The notes below the pieces were generated by a model. That model worked only from the letters and a program-made list of their open reading frames with translations, was not told where the DNA came from and did no database searches. From Microcebus murinus (taxonomy: Eukaryota > Chordata > Mammalia > Primates > Cheirogaleidae): a DNA stretch of 64,000 nt. Positions 22,442 to 34,989 of the stretch are shown here, one piece after another. Each line of letters opens with the position of its first letter. Position 1 is the stretch's first letter. A program made the translations under genes and the position numbers. The DNA is taken from assembly GCF_040939455.1 (NCBI RefSeq), contig NC_134106.1, positions 71,774,001 through 71,838,000 on the forward strand, in the 5' to 3' direction.

Positions 22442-22796
22442 TATCTTCCACATTTATTTATTTATTTATTTATTTATTTTGAGACAGAGTCTCACTGTGT
22501 TGCCCAGGCTAGAGTGAGTGCCATGGCATCAGCCTCGCTCACAGCAACCTCAATCTCCTGGGCTCAAGCGATCCTACTGCCTCAGCCCCCCCAAGTAGCT
22601 GGGACTACAGGCATGTGCCACCATGCCTGGCTAATTTTTTGTATATATATTTTTAGTTGTCCAATTAATTTCTTTCTATTTTTAGTAGAGACGGGGTCTT
22701 GCTCAGGCTGATGTCAAACTCCTGACCTTGAGCAATCTGTGTGCCTCGGCCTCCCAGAGTGCTAGGATTACAGGCGTGAGCCACCACGCCCAGCCC
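22442..22796 (-). mobile_element. Strepsirrhine-type Alu, antisense, duplicated tail
   Basis: Reverse Alu with a long (ATTT)n tail. The phrase CTTCCACATTTATTTATTTA occurs twice before GAGACAGAGTC, so the tail with its flank was duplicated. CCACATTT after the 5' end at about 22795 completes the target duplication. Confidence 0.92.
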
Positions 22797-23120
22797 ACAT
22801 TTCTTTACATTGCCGTTTTAACCTATGTGTTGTATTCCATTGTGTAAATATATCATAATCCATTTAACGAATGCCCTATCATTGGACATAGAGATTATTT
22901 CCAATTTTTACTGATTAAAAAATAACCTAGCAACAAACACATTCTTAGCTACATATTTTAATCTATCCATAATGACTTTGTTAGGATACATTCCTAGAAA
23001 TTGAATTTTTAGGGGGTATGCACATTTTGGGGGCTTTTGATGTGTAGTGCTACATTACATTCCAAAAAAAGTTTCAAGAAAGGTTTTTCCAAGTTTTGAA
23101 AATTGTGTGAGTTATATATG
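22797..23120 (-). mobile_element. Old L1-like fragment, antisense
   Basis: GTGTTGTATTCCATTGTGTA, GAGATTATTTCCAATTTTTA and TGTTAGGATACATTCCTAGA resemble reverse-strand L1 3' sequence, continuing the block before the Alu. It is diverged. Confidence 0.55.
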
Positions 23121-24849
23121 GCATAGTAAGGTTTCACAATACAATCAATAACTTACTTGAATTAAACTCTAAGGGGAGAGAGGTAAATGGCCTATGGTGC
23201 GGGGGATTCTGCCTGTCCTTTCGCTCCACAACTTCATGAGAAGGTGCCCCGTACTGACGATATGGCAGACATGGCTCTGCGGTTTCCTCAGTGGATCTCA
23301 GTTCCTGTGGGGCTCTCTCAGTGTGAGCAATGCCACCCTGTGTGTGACTCTAGTGTTCACACATCCATGTTTCTTGTACGACATGATCGTGAGCATTTCC
23401 TATGCTTTGACTAGAAATGAACAAAAAATATAAACTGAGCCGATCTATAGCTTGGTGAAAAACTCATTGTGTTAAGCCATTATGGGCCACATACATTATG
23501 TTTTACCATGTACAATTTTTTGCTTTAAACATTGACATTAATGTGGAAATTCAACATAAATAACGTAAAGCTAGACCCAGAGGTGGTTTACCATGAAAGT
23601 AAAGCTTAAGTTTTAGGGCATCTAATTAAGACCCTGGGAATGATCCTACCAATTTGTTAACATGATTATATGTCTTTATAAGATGTGCAAAAAAAAAAGA
23701 TTTTAATTAAAATCTGTTAAGGTAGTTTTTTTTGTAACTCTCAATCACATTTCTCCTTATGCTGTTATCCAAGTGTCTGAAGGCAGTTTTGGAAGTTGGC
23801 TAAGATGAAACTGAATTGGAAATACATTTAGTTAGAGTTTGGTGGGACATATTTATGGAGCTGCAGTGACTTCCGTGTCTATTTAAGCTATAGCTGCTCC
23901 CTAGGGAATCAATGGCTCCCAAAATATTCCCACTGTTTACTGTGCCAACTCACCCAGCTTCACGACACCAAGCTGCAGAGCTACGGATTGTATCGCATTA
24001 TGATCGTGTCTTGCAGCCTTGGCCCTGGAACTGTTTGGAGAGTGGAAGAGAAACATGGTTTGAAATGTATAGAGCCAGAATCTAGTCTATGTCTCTTCTT
24101 CCAGCCATCACTTGAGGAAAATTGTAAGTGGAGAATTCAGTTCTCATCCATGCCTAGTCAAAACAGTTCTCTTCCTCCAGGAATATACTCAATAATGTAG
24201 TGTAGACCATTATAAATGCACTATAACTATGTATTACTTTTTTGATAAGCATGATATATAATAGAGCATATCAAAATTCCCAAGTTTATATAGTGCAAAC
24301 CTGTAGCAGTGTCACAAAAGCAAGTGAGTCTATGTGTGGAGTCATGTTTTATGCATCCCAACTCTAAGAAACATATTTCAATCAACCATACTAGAATAAT
24401 TACTGAATTCTATTTCTATCCTCTCCACAGAAAATGGTAATACAAAAGTGAAGAAATTTGGAAATGATGAAAGAGTATGCATCTAGACAATGTAGGAAAA
24501 AATATTGTAAAGGAATGTTAGATAATTAATAAAAACATAATGTTATTTTTACTGGCTTTAGTAACTTTTGTGATACTTTTTGGCTTTTTAAAATTTGTAA
24601 TTTGTTGTGATTTCTTATTCCAAAAAAATTCACATTCATATTTAATTTTAAAGTCACATTTTTGGAGACTTAGGTCTCAAATGCTGTATATTTCAGGCTT
24701 CAGAAAACCTGAATATGCCCCTAAATGTTTTATTGTATTTAATTTGCATTCCCTACTACATTCAGTGAGGTTGAATTTCATCTGTTAATTGACAATTTTT
24801 GTTTCTTCTTTTAGGAATTGCCTCTTCTTATTTCTTGCCACTTTTCTTA
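23121..24849. other. AT-rich intergenic DNA, nothing recognised
   Basis: Two overlapping open frames of 75-79 codons at 23187-23433 and one of 70 at 23988-24200 show no recognisable domain. No promoter-like GC rise is present. Confidence 0.35.
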
Positions 24850-24955
24850 TTTCTTTTTAAAGATGGGGTCTCACTTTGTTGCCCAGGCTAGAGTACGTTG
24901 GCTATTCACAGGTGTGATCATAGTGCACTGCAGCCTTGAGCTTTTCAACCACAGG
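24850..24955 (-). mobile_element. Alu fragment, antisense
   Basis: AAAGATGGGGTCTCACTTTG through CATAGTGCACTGCAGCCTTG is the 3' end of a reverse Alu arm. It stops abruptly. Confidence 0.7.
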
Positions 24956-27109
24956 GCTTAGCTCCTGCCAACTTCCCCATCCAATGACAATTCTGACATC
25001 TTACTTCAAATAACCTCATCCCATCTGCCAATTCTCACCTCCAAGTTCAGAGAACCTGTTAGGACAAAGTAATGTCTTTAGGGGCTATTGGCAGCTTCAG
25101 AAGGAAGAAAAGGAGGGAGGTTGGGAGGGAAGAAGGAAAGGAGAGGAAGAGAAAATAGATAGTGTGGGTGAGCCTACAGGAAGAAAGAAAGGACAATGAA
25201 GAAAGGAATACAAGAAAGATATAATGGAAAGGAAGTGGTGTCAAAGTCGGAACTGAAAAATACAGGCTTCAAACCATATGCTCTGGTACTCATTGGGTTT
25301 CTAGCTACACCTAGAAAAACCCACACCAAGGCATTGATGATAGGGACAATCTCAGGAGTATGGTAAAGAAAGGAAAGGAGGAACAAGCTTAACCTTGATC
25401 CCTCTCCCTGGCTGAGATATCTCTGAAATTTACCTGGACTGCTTGACCCACATCTCATCTTCTCAGTATCCTGATTCAGCATTTAAAGAGCTCAATCCTT
25501 TCCTACTGAGTGTGCCCTTGGTGCCCTCAGAGCCAGTAGTAGTCTTTGTCCGCTGGTTCTACCAGGGCCTCTCTGGACCCAACTGAGCTCAGGAGACTGG
25601 GGCGTCTTCAGCACCATGCTCCATAGGGCCGCCCTTGGTTCAGAGCTGGGAGAATAAAGCAGCCATAGCAGCGAAACAACTGCTCACAGACCAGCCTTGT
25701 GATTGCGGGCAGCAAGTTTCTTGGTACTTTGGAGCTCAGTGGGCAGGGATTTTGGAGTCTCTGCTTAGGGAGTTGGAAAGTGGGAACGTCTCAAAGCAGC
25801 CAGTAGTAGATAGAGCTTCTATACCATCCCAAACATACTGTGGGACTCGTTGTATTAACAGACTCCTGCTGAAATGATGGAGTAGAAAAGAGGTCTATGT
25901 AAGGTGTGGCCATGACCTAGTAGGCAATGGCCGTGGGGCCACTAACACCATTCACACTGTTCAGAGGTTGCGTCCAGAAGCCCTGAACACCAGGAAGATG
26001 ATTTTGGCATGAATTGAGAAATGGTCTGCATTTTCTTAATGCGCAGCCTGATATTGTAAGCCATGGTTCATGGTCCCTGCCTCCGGATGCCTGTGGATTC
26101 TGGTCCTCTTGTACTCATGTACATACCGCACAGGATGGCTGCCTGACTCACTGGGAAAGACCCAGATATGGGAGGGTAGGGGCCAAGAGATCAAGTCTGG
26201 GTTGACATTCCCTCCTTGGTCACAGGAAATTGGTCCAGGGTGGGTAACTGACTCAAACAAGCCCTTCCTGAGCTTTTTCAAGCTGGATTCAGGGAAAGGT
26301 AATAATTCCACTCTGATGAAGGGTGCATGGCTCAGAAGCTATTGCCCTCCTTTTCCTCTTTACGTGGAAGAAGACCATCAGGATTAGGAAAAATTTAAGC
26401 TGACAGACAGACACAAGAGGAGGGAAGAAAGAGTTAGTGGCATTATATCCTTGCTTTCAGAGTTCTGGTTCCAGCTTCATCCCTGCCCTCCCCGTATTAT
26501 GTAAGTATCCCTACCATGCACCCTTTTTGTGGACAAGGTGAACTGCTGGCACTTGCAAGGAAGAGTACTGAGGAATAAATGTATTTCCCTGTGGGGCTCT
26601 TGGTGCCTGGCCAGTCCACCTCATCAGAGACCTCAGTGAGGAGTGGCCCAGCTGTCATCACTAACTCTTATCATAAATATGTCATGGTGTTTGAATGTTT
26701 CAGGTTGTCCATGTGCCCCTGGCCACAGGCCAGGCCAGCATAGACCCAAGTGGGTCAATCAATGTCCATGCTACGGATGGGGCTCTGTATAGTCAGGCTG
26801 TCTTAGAAAAGACAGAGGGACAAGAAGGGCGAGATCCTTGCAGGCAAACACACGGTTAAAACTTACATAGGCAAAACCCAACACAGAGCCTAAAGGGCAC
26901 AGCGAGAGCCCAAGAGCAGCCACAGAGCTGGGGGCCTGAGGCTGGGAATAGATCAGCCAAATGGGAGGCAGGTCCCTGGCCTCTCTTTAAGCAGAGTCAG
27001 GCACCCATAGCTCCTTCATCTACTGGCTGCGGGAATGCAGTAGCTGGATTAAAGGTCCGGGTTGAGAGGCCATGAGCACAGAAAAATGCAGGGGGGCAGA
27101 TATTTAGCT
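24956..27109. other. Intergenic DNA, mostly single-copy
   Basis: A polypurine (A/G-rich) stretch covers about 25098-25250. The rest is GC-moderate sequence in which I recognise no repeat or exon. Confidence 0.35.
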
Positions 27110-27225
27110 CAGGACTTTACTAACTTGGGGTGAATTTCTTGGCCTTCATGAGGCTCATTTTCTTCATCTATAAAATGGGGATAATGATGCAAACCTTGTG
27201 TTGTTGTGAAGAATAAATATGAGAC
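27110..27225 (+). mobile_element. MIR fragment
   Basis: CTCATTTTCTTCATCTATAA followed by AATGGGGATAATGATGCAAA and TTGTTGTGAAGAATAAATAT is the sense MIR 3' half. Confidence 0.75.
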
Positions 27226-27244
27226 AACAATATCAATGAAGCAG

Positions 27245-27805
27245 TTTTTAAAAATGACTACAAGTTCTTGACACTCCTCCCATCAGGAGGTGGGACCTAT
27301 GTCCCATTCTGTTGGATCTGGGTGAGGATGTGACTGGCTCAATCAATAACTTACAGAGGAAGTGACTCCATATGACTCCCAAGGCCAGGTCATCAAAGGC
27401 CACATAGTTTCTGCCTATGTACTGCTCATTCTTAGAGCACCGAGCCACCAGCCTCATAAAAGAAGTGTGACTTCCCTGAGGCCACCCTGCTATGAGGAAG
27501 CCCAAGGCATATGGAGAAGACACATATGGCTGCTCAACTGATAGTCCCAGCTGAGACCAGACTTCAAGTCACCCCATCCCAGGCACTAGATGTTGAGCGA
27601 AGAAGCTTCTGGATGATTCTAGACCCCAGTCATTAGAGTCACCCTGAGCCATCTGAGTCTTTCCAGCTGAGTATCAATACATATTGCAGCAGAGACAAGC
27701 CATTCCTCCATTCCTCTGTGTTCTGTCCAAACTTCTGACTCACAGAATCCATGATTGCATGTTTTGGGGTAATTTGTTACGCAGCAATGGATAGACATCC
27801 AGAAT
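27245..27805 (+). mobile_element. Old LTR-like repeat (ERVL/MaLR type), name uncertain
   Basis: CTCCCATCAGGAGGTGGGAC, CAAGGCCAGGTCATCAAAGG, TATGAGGAAGCCCAAGGCAT, GCAGCAGAGACAAGCCATTC and the end GGGGTAATTTGTTACGCAGC with AATGGATAGA follow a known dispersed repeat in order. I take it as an LTR from its ending. Confidence 0.55.
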
Positions 27806-28385
27806 TCCATGTAAAGCACCAGGTATAGTAATGGAATTGGGAGTTGAATTTATCTTTCTAATTCTACAGACCATGAACTTCTGGGAACCAGTGCCTGGCA
27901 GTGACAGAATTTTAGTGAGAAAAAAATTCAGGAAAATGTAGTGAATTTTTCATAAAGCTAATGTATTTTATTGAAAAGCCCATATCTTATTCTGAGATTG
28001 TCTTTCCTACCCTTGCAGTTATTATAATAATCTCCTCTCTTTTATGACATAACAGTGATAGCAGTTAGTGGTGGTTGTTTTATTAATGTCCTTACTTAGC
28101 AAAGTAAAAAGCTACCAAACTTATGTCATTCCCTTCAGTTACATTTTTTTAAAAGCTTCACTGGTCTTTGACATTCAAAAGTCTAGGAGCCACTGCTGTG
28201 TCCTATTCCTTGAATATTATAGACTCAGAGGTGGATACATTGGGAATTTGACATTGTTGTAGGGTTGTGTGTTTTCTTTGGTTGGTCCCTGTGATGGTTA
28301 ACTTGAAGTGTCAACTTGACTGGATTAAGGAATAGTCAGAGAACTGGTGAAGCATTACTTCTGGGTGTGTCTGTGATTCGGAAAA

Positions 28386-28913
28386 TGTTGGGTGCGAGGA
28401 CGCAGCCGCTTGCCGCCTCCCTGTCGCTCCACATCTCCGTGGGCCAGTACTGCGTGGCCAGTTGGAGGGCACGCTGCTGGGGCCAGGCCTCCCCGAAGAG
28501 AGCCACCTGGGGCCTCAAGGCATAGAGCCGCCCGGGGCCACCTGCCAGAATGCGGCTGGGCCCACGTGCTACCGCCTAGACATGATCCTGATTGGGTAAT
28601 TTTTGAATCTCACTGTTTTTGATTGGATGTTAAAGCTTGTTGTTGATTGGATGTTAAAGCTCGATGTTGATTGGATGTTAAAGCTTGTAGTTGATTGGAT
28701 GCTTTTTGAGCCCTACCAAGGGTATAAAAGCAAGAGGAGAACAAGGAAGGGGGACAGAAGGGTCAGAAGATTGGAAGACACAAAGAGAGCTATAACACTA
28801 GCTGTGCTGAGCCTGCTATGGAAGAATAAAGACTGTTCTCCGACTCTTCCTGTGCCACTCGGTTCTTTCCCCGGTCAAGAGCTATAACACTAGCTGCACA
28901 CATTGCCGCAACA
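28386..28913 (+). mobile_element. GC-rich solo LTR nested in the MLT2-type LTR
   Basis: It starts TGTTGGGTGC and ends GCCGCAACA, so its ends form TGTTG...CAACA, as retroviral LTRs do. Inside are a CpG-rich 5' half, four 24-bp repeats with GATTGG (28617-28705), a TATA box (TATAAAAG, 28723-28730) and AATAAA (28825-28830), a complete U3-R-U5 layout. The phrase AGAGCTATAACACTAGCTG occurs at 28786-28804 and again at 28878-28896. I do not recognise the family; it is probably a gammaretrovirus-like ERV. No viral genes are present. Confidence 0.7.
28617..28705 (+). repeat. Four 24-bp U3 repeats with inverted CCAAT boxes
   Basis: GATTGG recurs at 28621, 28645, 28669 and 28693, exactly 24 bp apart, within the unit GTTGATTGGATGTTAAAGC. 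The array ends 18 bp before the TATA box of the nested LTR, as enhancer repeats do in retroviral U3. Confidence 0.9.
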
Positions 28914-29879
28914 TCTGTGAGGGTGTTTTCAGGTGAGATTGGCATGTGAATCAGTGGACTGAGTGGGGAAAATCCACCCTGTATGTGGTCAGGCACTGTC
29001 CAATTGGCTGGAGGCCCCAGTAGAACAAAAAAGAGAGAAAAAGATTTCCTCCCTCTCTCTCCTGGAGCTGGGACACTCTTTTCTCTTGCCCTTGGACATC
29101 AGAACTCCAGGCTCCCTGCCCTTTGGACTCTAGGACTTACACCAGTGACTCCTCCTTCCAGGGCCTCAAGCTTTCATCCTTAGACTGAGAATTACACCAT
29201 TGAGTTCCCTCATTTTGAGGCTTTCAGACTTGGACTGAGCCATGCTATGAGCATCGCTGGGTCTCCAGCTTTCACAGAGCCTGTCGTGGGACATCTCAGC
29301 CTCCATAATCACATGAGCCAATTCTGCTAATAAACGCCCTCTCATCTATCTATCGTCTCTATATATCCTATTGGCTCTGTCTCTCTGGAGAACCCTGACT
29401 AATACATTCCCTATTCCCTTTTGGGATTAGCACATGTGTTCATTTATAGTTTGTACCCCACCTGTTTCCAAAGAGGATACTCTTTCCGCAGACACACCCC
29501 AGATTCTTGTAACAGTTACCACGCAGATGGAGCCCTTCCCCAGGCGCTGAGAGGAACAAACAGTGGAGGGGGCTGGCTGAGGGATGGTCTTGCTCTGTCT
29601 GTTGAAGGCAGAGCTGCCACGGTGCCCTTTGGCAGTGCCCAGCAGGGAACGACAGAGACTGAGACCAATGGCCCTTGGCCCTTATCCATGCCCAGCCCTC
29701 AACTGTGGGCTGGCAGCTGCCACTTCTGTTTCCTAGTGTGTGGCTCTTCAGACACCCATCTTCAGGCTGCAAACCTTTATTTTACACAACACTTCTTCTC
29801 CTCAGGTGGCTGGTGACTGTTTCCAGTGCCTCCTTATAATGAATCAACCATGGTGGAGCCAAAGAGCTTACTGTTGGGA

Positions 29880-30092
29880 AGCTAGTTAGCAGAGAGGTTA
29901 AGAGTCCAAGTGCCTGGATTGAACCCTGGCTCTGCCATTTCTCAGGTGTGTCATGACCTAGGGCAAGCTACTTAGTTTTTCTGTGCCTTAGTTTCCCCAT
30001 ATGTAAAATGGGAATAATAATAGTATGTACTCCATAAGGCTGTTGTAAGAAGTAAGTTAATAAAGCACTTAAAACTGTGCCTGGAAAAGGCA
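29880..30092 (+). mobile_element. MIR, nearly full length
   Basis: GCAGAGAGGTTAAGAGTCCA, GATTGAACCCTGGCTCTGCC, CTAGGGCAAGCTACTTAGTT, CCCCATATGTAAAATGGGAA and AAAGCACTTAAAACTGTGCC give the sense MIR consensus in order. Confidence 0.92.
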
Positions 30093-30094
30093 AT

Positions 30095-31245
<1,151 letters not shown>

Positions 31246-32217
31246 AGAAGGAGCTAGTCTTGTCTGAAATAGGAATCATTCCTTTTAGGTTCTTCCCTCT
31301 CACCCAGCCTTTGTCTGCAGAACTCCTGGGCTTCAGTCGAAGGTGCTGAGTCCTTCCCCCAGAAATGCTCCTACTGTGCTTCTCCCTGGTTCAGGGCACA
31401 GAAAACCCAGCGTGGTCCCCTGACCACTGGTTCTCAGCACCCTCCGTCCTGCCATGCACCCAGAGCCCACAGAACTCCAAGGTCTGTATGAACTGTCCTC
31501 CTCCAAACCTTTTCACAGCCCCACCACCTCTTTCCCCAAACCTTCACATCGCCATCAGGGACTTACAACTTCCCTTTGCTAATACCCCCCCACCTCCCAG
31601 CCACTGTATCTTCCCAACATTAGCACAACTGCCTCTCCTCCACCGCCAGCCCAATGCGGACCCCTACTCCACACTTGGTTGGGGGAAGGGATCGTCACCC
31701 GGAAACACTAGGGTGATCTGCTGAATTCACCCTGAGGGGAAATGTCTGACAAATTTAATTTTTCAGGTCTGAGTAAATAATGAGGAATCTACACAACAAC
31801 AAAGAGTGTGATCTGAGAAGAAGCTAGAAAGAACACAGTTTTGAAAAGGGCTGGATGGAAAAGAGAACAATGTAATGCTTACATCATAATATCCCCAAAA
31901 CCAGTGTTTATTTTAAACCTTCTTCTCCTGAGTGACTACTGCTAGGCACATCACTGTCGTGTATGTCCAGCTAACACTCTGGGACCCCAGGTTCCTTCCC
32001 CTGGATCTGCTGGGCCCCATGAGTGTGGAGTCCACCCACTTGCTCAGGTGAGCTCTCCACCTGTCCACTGTGAGTTTAGGTGACCCTCCCAGTGCACCCC
32101 AGGAGATTACAGGGGAGCAGTCTCTTCCTTCCTCTCCTTCCCGCTCCTCTTCTTCCTAGGCCTAAGCCCCAAGTAAGTTAAAAATTCTTAATGTGGGACC
32201 CACAGGTGAGCTTTATA
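31246..32217. other. Intergenic DNA, nothing recognised
   Basis: GC-moderate sequence. A 119-codon proline-rich open frame at 31365-31724 has no recognisable domain. A CT-rich stretch occupies about 32125-32160. Confidence 0.35.
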
Positions 32218-32222
32218 CATGC

Positions 32223-32225
<3 letters not shown>

Positions 32226-32305
<80 letters not shown>
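32226..32305. repeat. Compound (GT)n(GA)n microsatellite
   Basis: About 24 GT units run straight into about 15 GA units, uninterrupted. The array is long enough to be length-polymorphic. Confidence 0.98.
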
Positions 32306-32308
<3 letters not shown>

Positions 32309-32333
32309 TTCTGGGGCAAGATTCACCATTTTT

Positions 32334-32660
32334 TTTTTTTTGAGACAGAGTCTCACTTTGTTGCCCAGCCTAGAGTGAGTGCCGTGGCGTCAGCCTAGCT
32401 CACAGCAACCTCAATCTCCTGGGCTCAAGCAATCCTCCTGCCTCAGCCTCCTGAGTAGCTGGGACTACAGGCATGTGCCACCGTGCCCGGCTAATTTTTT
32501 CTATATATATATTAGTTGGCCAATTAATTTCTTTCTATTTATAGTAGAGACGGGGTCTTGCTCTTGCTCAGGCTGGCCTCGAACTCCTGACCTCAAGCAA
32601 TCCTCCCGCCTCGGCCTCCCAGAGTGCTAGGATTACAGGCGTGAGCTACCGTGCCCGGCC
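32334..32660 (-). mobile_element. Strepsirrhine-type Alu, young-looking, antisense
   Basis: Reverse Alu from a poly-T tail to CTACCGTGCCCGGCC, with the ATATATTAGTTGGCCAATTA middle. AAGATTCACCATTTTT at 32318-32333 and 32661-32676 is an exact 16-bp duplication. Confidence 0.96.
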
Positions 32661-32676
32661 AAGATTCACCATTTTT

Positions 32677-34034
32677 ACATCAGATTTTCAAAGGGACCCC
32701 ACAGAAGATAAGGAACCACTGACTGGTCCTCAGGCTGCTCTGTGTGGACGCATGGGTGATGAGCAGGCTGGACTGGAATGTGATACTCTGGCTACAACTT
32801 GAGATATGAAATATTTCTGGAATTATCGAGGGAAGCCACAAAAGTGGGATGGAAGGACAAGCCATGGCTTAATATTTGCAAGAAGCTGTCTGTCTCCAGA
32901 GCTCCAGTCTGGCATGGAAACTGCACAAGGCCAGAACTCTTGCTTTGTTTCATTTTGCAATGGATCCCAAGCATCTTGATTAGTACTTGATGCTTGTTTG
33001 GAACGCAATTAATATGTGTTGAGTGAATGAACTAGGGCACATTGTTTCTCAGACTTGATAAAAATGAGCAAAAATGGTATTAATAAAACCTTTATGTTTC
33101 CTAAAGGTAAAACAAGTGTTCACACATTGTTCTTGGGGAACATGCGGCCATTACCATTGCATGGATCCAGCATTTAGAGTCCTGGCAGGGAATGTGAAGC
33201 TGTTGTTTGCTCTTGCACCTGTAGCTGTGGGAATATCCAGCCTTTCCTCTCTCTGTGTATCTTTCATTTTAAGGCGTGAGTGTGAGTAAGTGCTATTTGG
33301 CTGCGAGTGAATGGAGAAGGTGCTCTCCTTGAGATGCTGCCTCTTGCCGCGGTGATAGGGGTTGGGGGGACGTTGGGTTTGGTGGGGGGATGGGTGTCAC
33401 TTGCTAGGTCTGAGGGGTAGAAGGGACAAGAGGAATGGCCTGACTTAATGAGAGGATGCCTGAGACCTGAGCACAAGCTGGGCTGCTTTGAGACCGAGGT
33501 GCAGGCGTGTGGTACTAGGGAGGGAGGACAGGACATCCTTAACCTCCCCAGACAGCACCCAGACCTGCTTTGGCACATGGATAAGTAATCTGGGAGCCAG
33601 GGACACAGCTCCTTTGGCATAATGCTTGTGATCTTCCAGGGCCACTATTGGCAGTGGCCAGTGTGACACACTCTCAGGTCTTTGGAACAAGCAAGGAAAG
33701 ACATTGGGGAAGCTGTGTGGAAATCTTAGTGGGCAGAGAGGTGTGTGGGTTCATGTGAAGGACCACCCCAGAGATAACTAGGGGAAGAAATTTTGTAGAG
33801 CCAGGAGGACCTGGAAATCAATAATCAATGTGGTAGGGAGGTTGAGCTATTGTTTATTGGGCATTAGAGTTACTTAGAATCCAATAATCAATACTATACA
33901 TTATGTGTACATTATTGTGTATATTATTATGGATATATAAACATAGAATAAAAATAGGAGCAAGAAATACCAGATCTGAGATCTTTTACCTCTGGGCAGG
34001 GGATGGAGGGGGTTATGATCAGAAGTGCACAGTA
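32677..34034. other. Intergenic DNA, nothing firmly recognised
   Basis: At 32985-33030, AATATGTGTTGAGTGAATGA resembles an L2 tail. G-rich and AT-rich patches alternate at 33340-33400 and 33880-33960. No gene signal. Confidence 0.35.
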
Positions 34035-34310
34035 TGTCAGCCAGAGAAGCAAAACCACTAGAAGAGTATCTACATACCTATTACCCATCCATCTCTACAT
34101 GTTCTCTGTTATAAGATCTGACCTTATGCAATTGTGGGAGCTGGTTAAGTGGGCTGCTGTCTTCTCTGATGCTGGAACTTGAAGTCCACAGGGTGGGCAG
34201 TCGGGAAGGGAAGATGGCTGTAAAGTGGGAAGAACGAGGACAAGGTGGAACCCACCGTGCAAGAAGAAACCCACAAAGACATACAGGAAGTCATTCCAGT
34301 CACGCACCGT
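34035..34310 (-). mobile_element. Possible antisense LTR fragment (ERVL-like)
   Basis: TCAGCCAGAGAAGCAAAACC and TGCAATTGTGGGAGCTGGTT resemble the reverse of an LTR end of the AGAACCCTGACTAATACA type. The downstream part does not fit well, so the call is weak. Confidence 0.35.
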
Positions 34311-34989
34311 CTCCGACCTTGATGAAGGGTGTCCTGCAGGAGACGCTGGTTCCTTTTCTCATGGAGCCAGACACAGACCTGGCTCAGCAGTCACAGGACC
34401 TGAGCAGGGCCAGCTGGAGCAGGTGCAGGCCTGGGCACTGCAGTAACGCACAACGAAAGCACTGCCCCAGCCTCCCATGTGTGAAAAATAATATGGCTGC
34501 AGCTGCAGCTCTGTCCTCCAAATCTCAGAAAAGTCTCTTGTGGCCTACCTTACACAGAAATATACAGGGAAGGAAATTCTGAGAGATGTAGTTCAGCCCA
34601 ACCAAGTGGACCTATTACAAAGCCACTCTGAATTTGCAGTTTGTTGTATTAAAATTGGTAAATAGGTACATAAGTGTTCATTTTGTTATTATCTCTGTGT
34701 TTTTTGTGTGCATGAAATGTTTGATAGTAGTTAAAAATGAATTGTAAACATGTTGGTTACACCTGTACCTAACCTCTATGGCCTGTACACAGTTAGAATC
34801 TTAGATAGGGCAATTGAGACCCAAGGTTAACCTGGCCAGCAAGGGGCAGCACAGAGACTCAGGACAGCCTTCCACCCTCTTTCCTCTAGACCAGGCTACC
34901 TGCAAGGAATATTGAGTTATAGGTGACCCAAAGAGGTGGCTGCTATGGTGTTTTTATCTTTTTTACTTAATATTCTTGTTTACTACCTC
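34311..34989. other. Intergenic DNA, nothing recognised
   Basis: No repeat, exon or promoter signature can be supported. A 137-codon open frame at 34169-34582 overlaps the weak LTR-like piece and has no recognisable domain. Confidence 0.35.

Larger units (their letters stand above)
28290..29406 (+). mobile_element. ERVL solo LTR (MLT2 type), split by a second LTR
   Basis: It begins TGTGATGGTTAACTTGAAGT and ends TCTCTGGAGAACCCTGACTA plus ATACA, the recognised MLT2 outline. Internal text (GTGAATCAGTGGACTGAGTG, CCATAATCACATGAGCCAAT) is in consensus order. About 589 bp belong to this LTR. The other 528 bp (28386-28913) are an inserted element, so the MLT2 text breaks at TCTGTGA and resumes at TCTGTGAGGGTG. 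TCCC flanks both ends of the host LTR. Confidence 0.8.

Noticed and set aside
23187..23433. Possible membrane-protein pseudogene in two overlapping frames
   Set aside because: A hydrophobic stretch is present, but I cannot match it to any family, and no A-tail or target duplication marks a retrocopy.
28617..28705. Evenly spaced repeats as a CRISPR array
   Set aside because: The units are contiguous 24-bp tandem copies without unique spacers, within a retroviral U3 in a primate genome.
28603..28887. 94-codon frame with repeated VVDWMLKL
   Set aside because: The peptide repeat is a translation of the four 24-bp U3 repeats of the nested LTR (24 bp keeps the frame), not a protein.
31365..31724. 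119-codon proline-rich open frame
   Set aside because: No domain, no conserved motif, and base composition explains the lack of stops.
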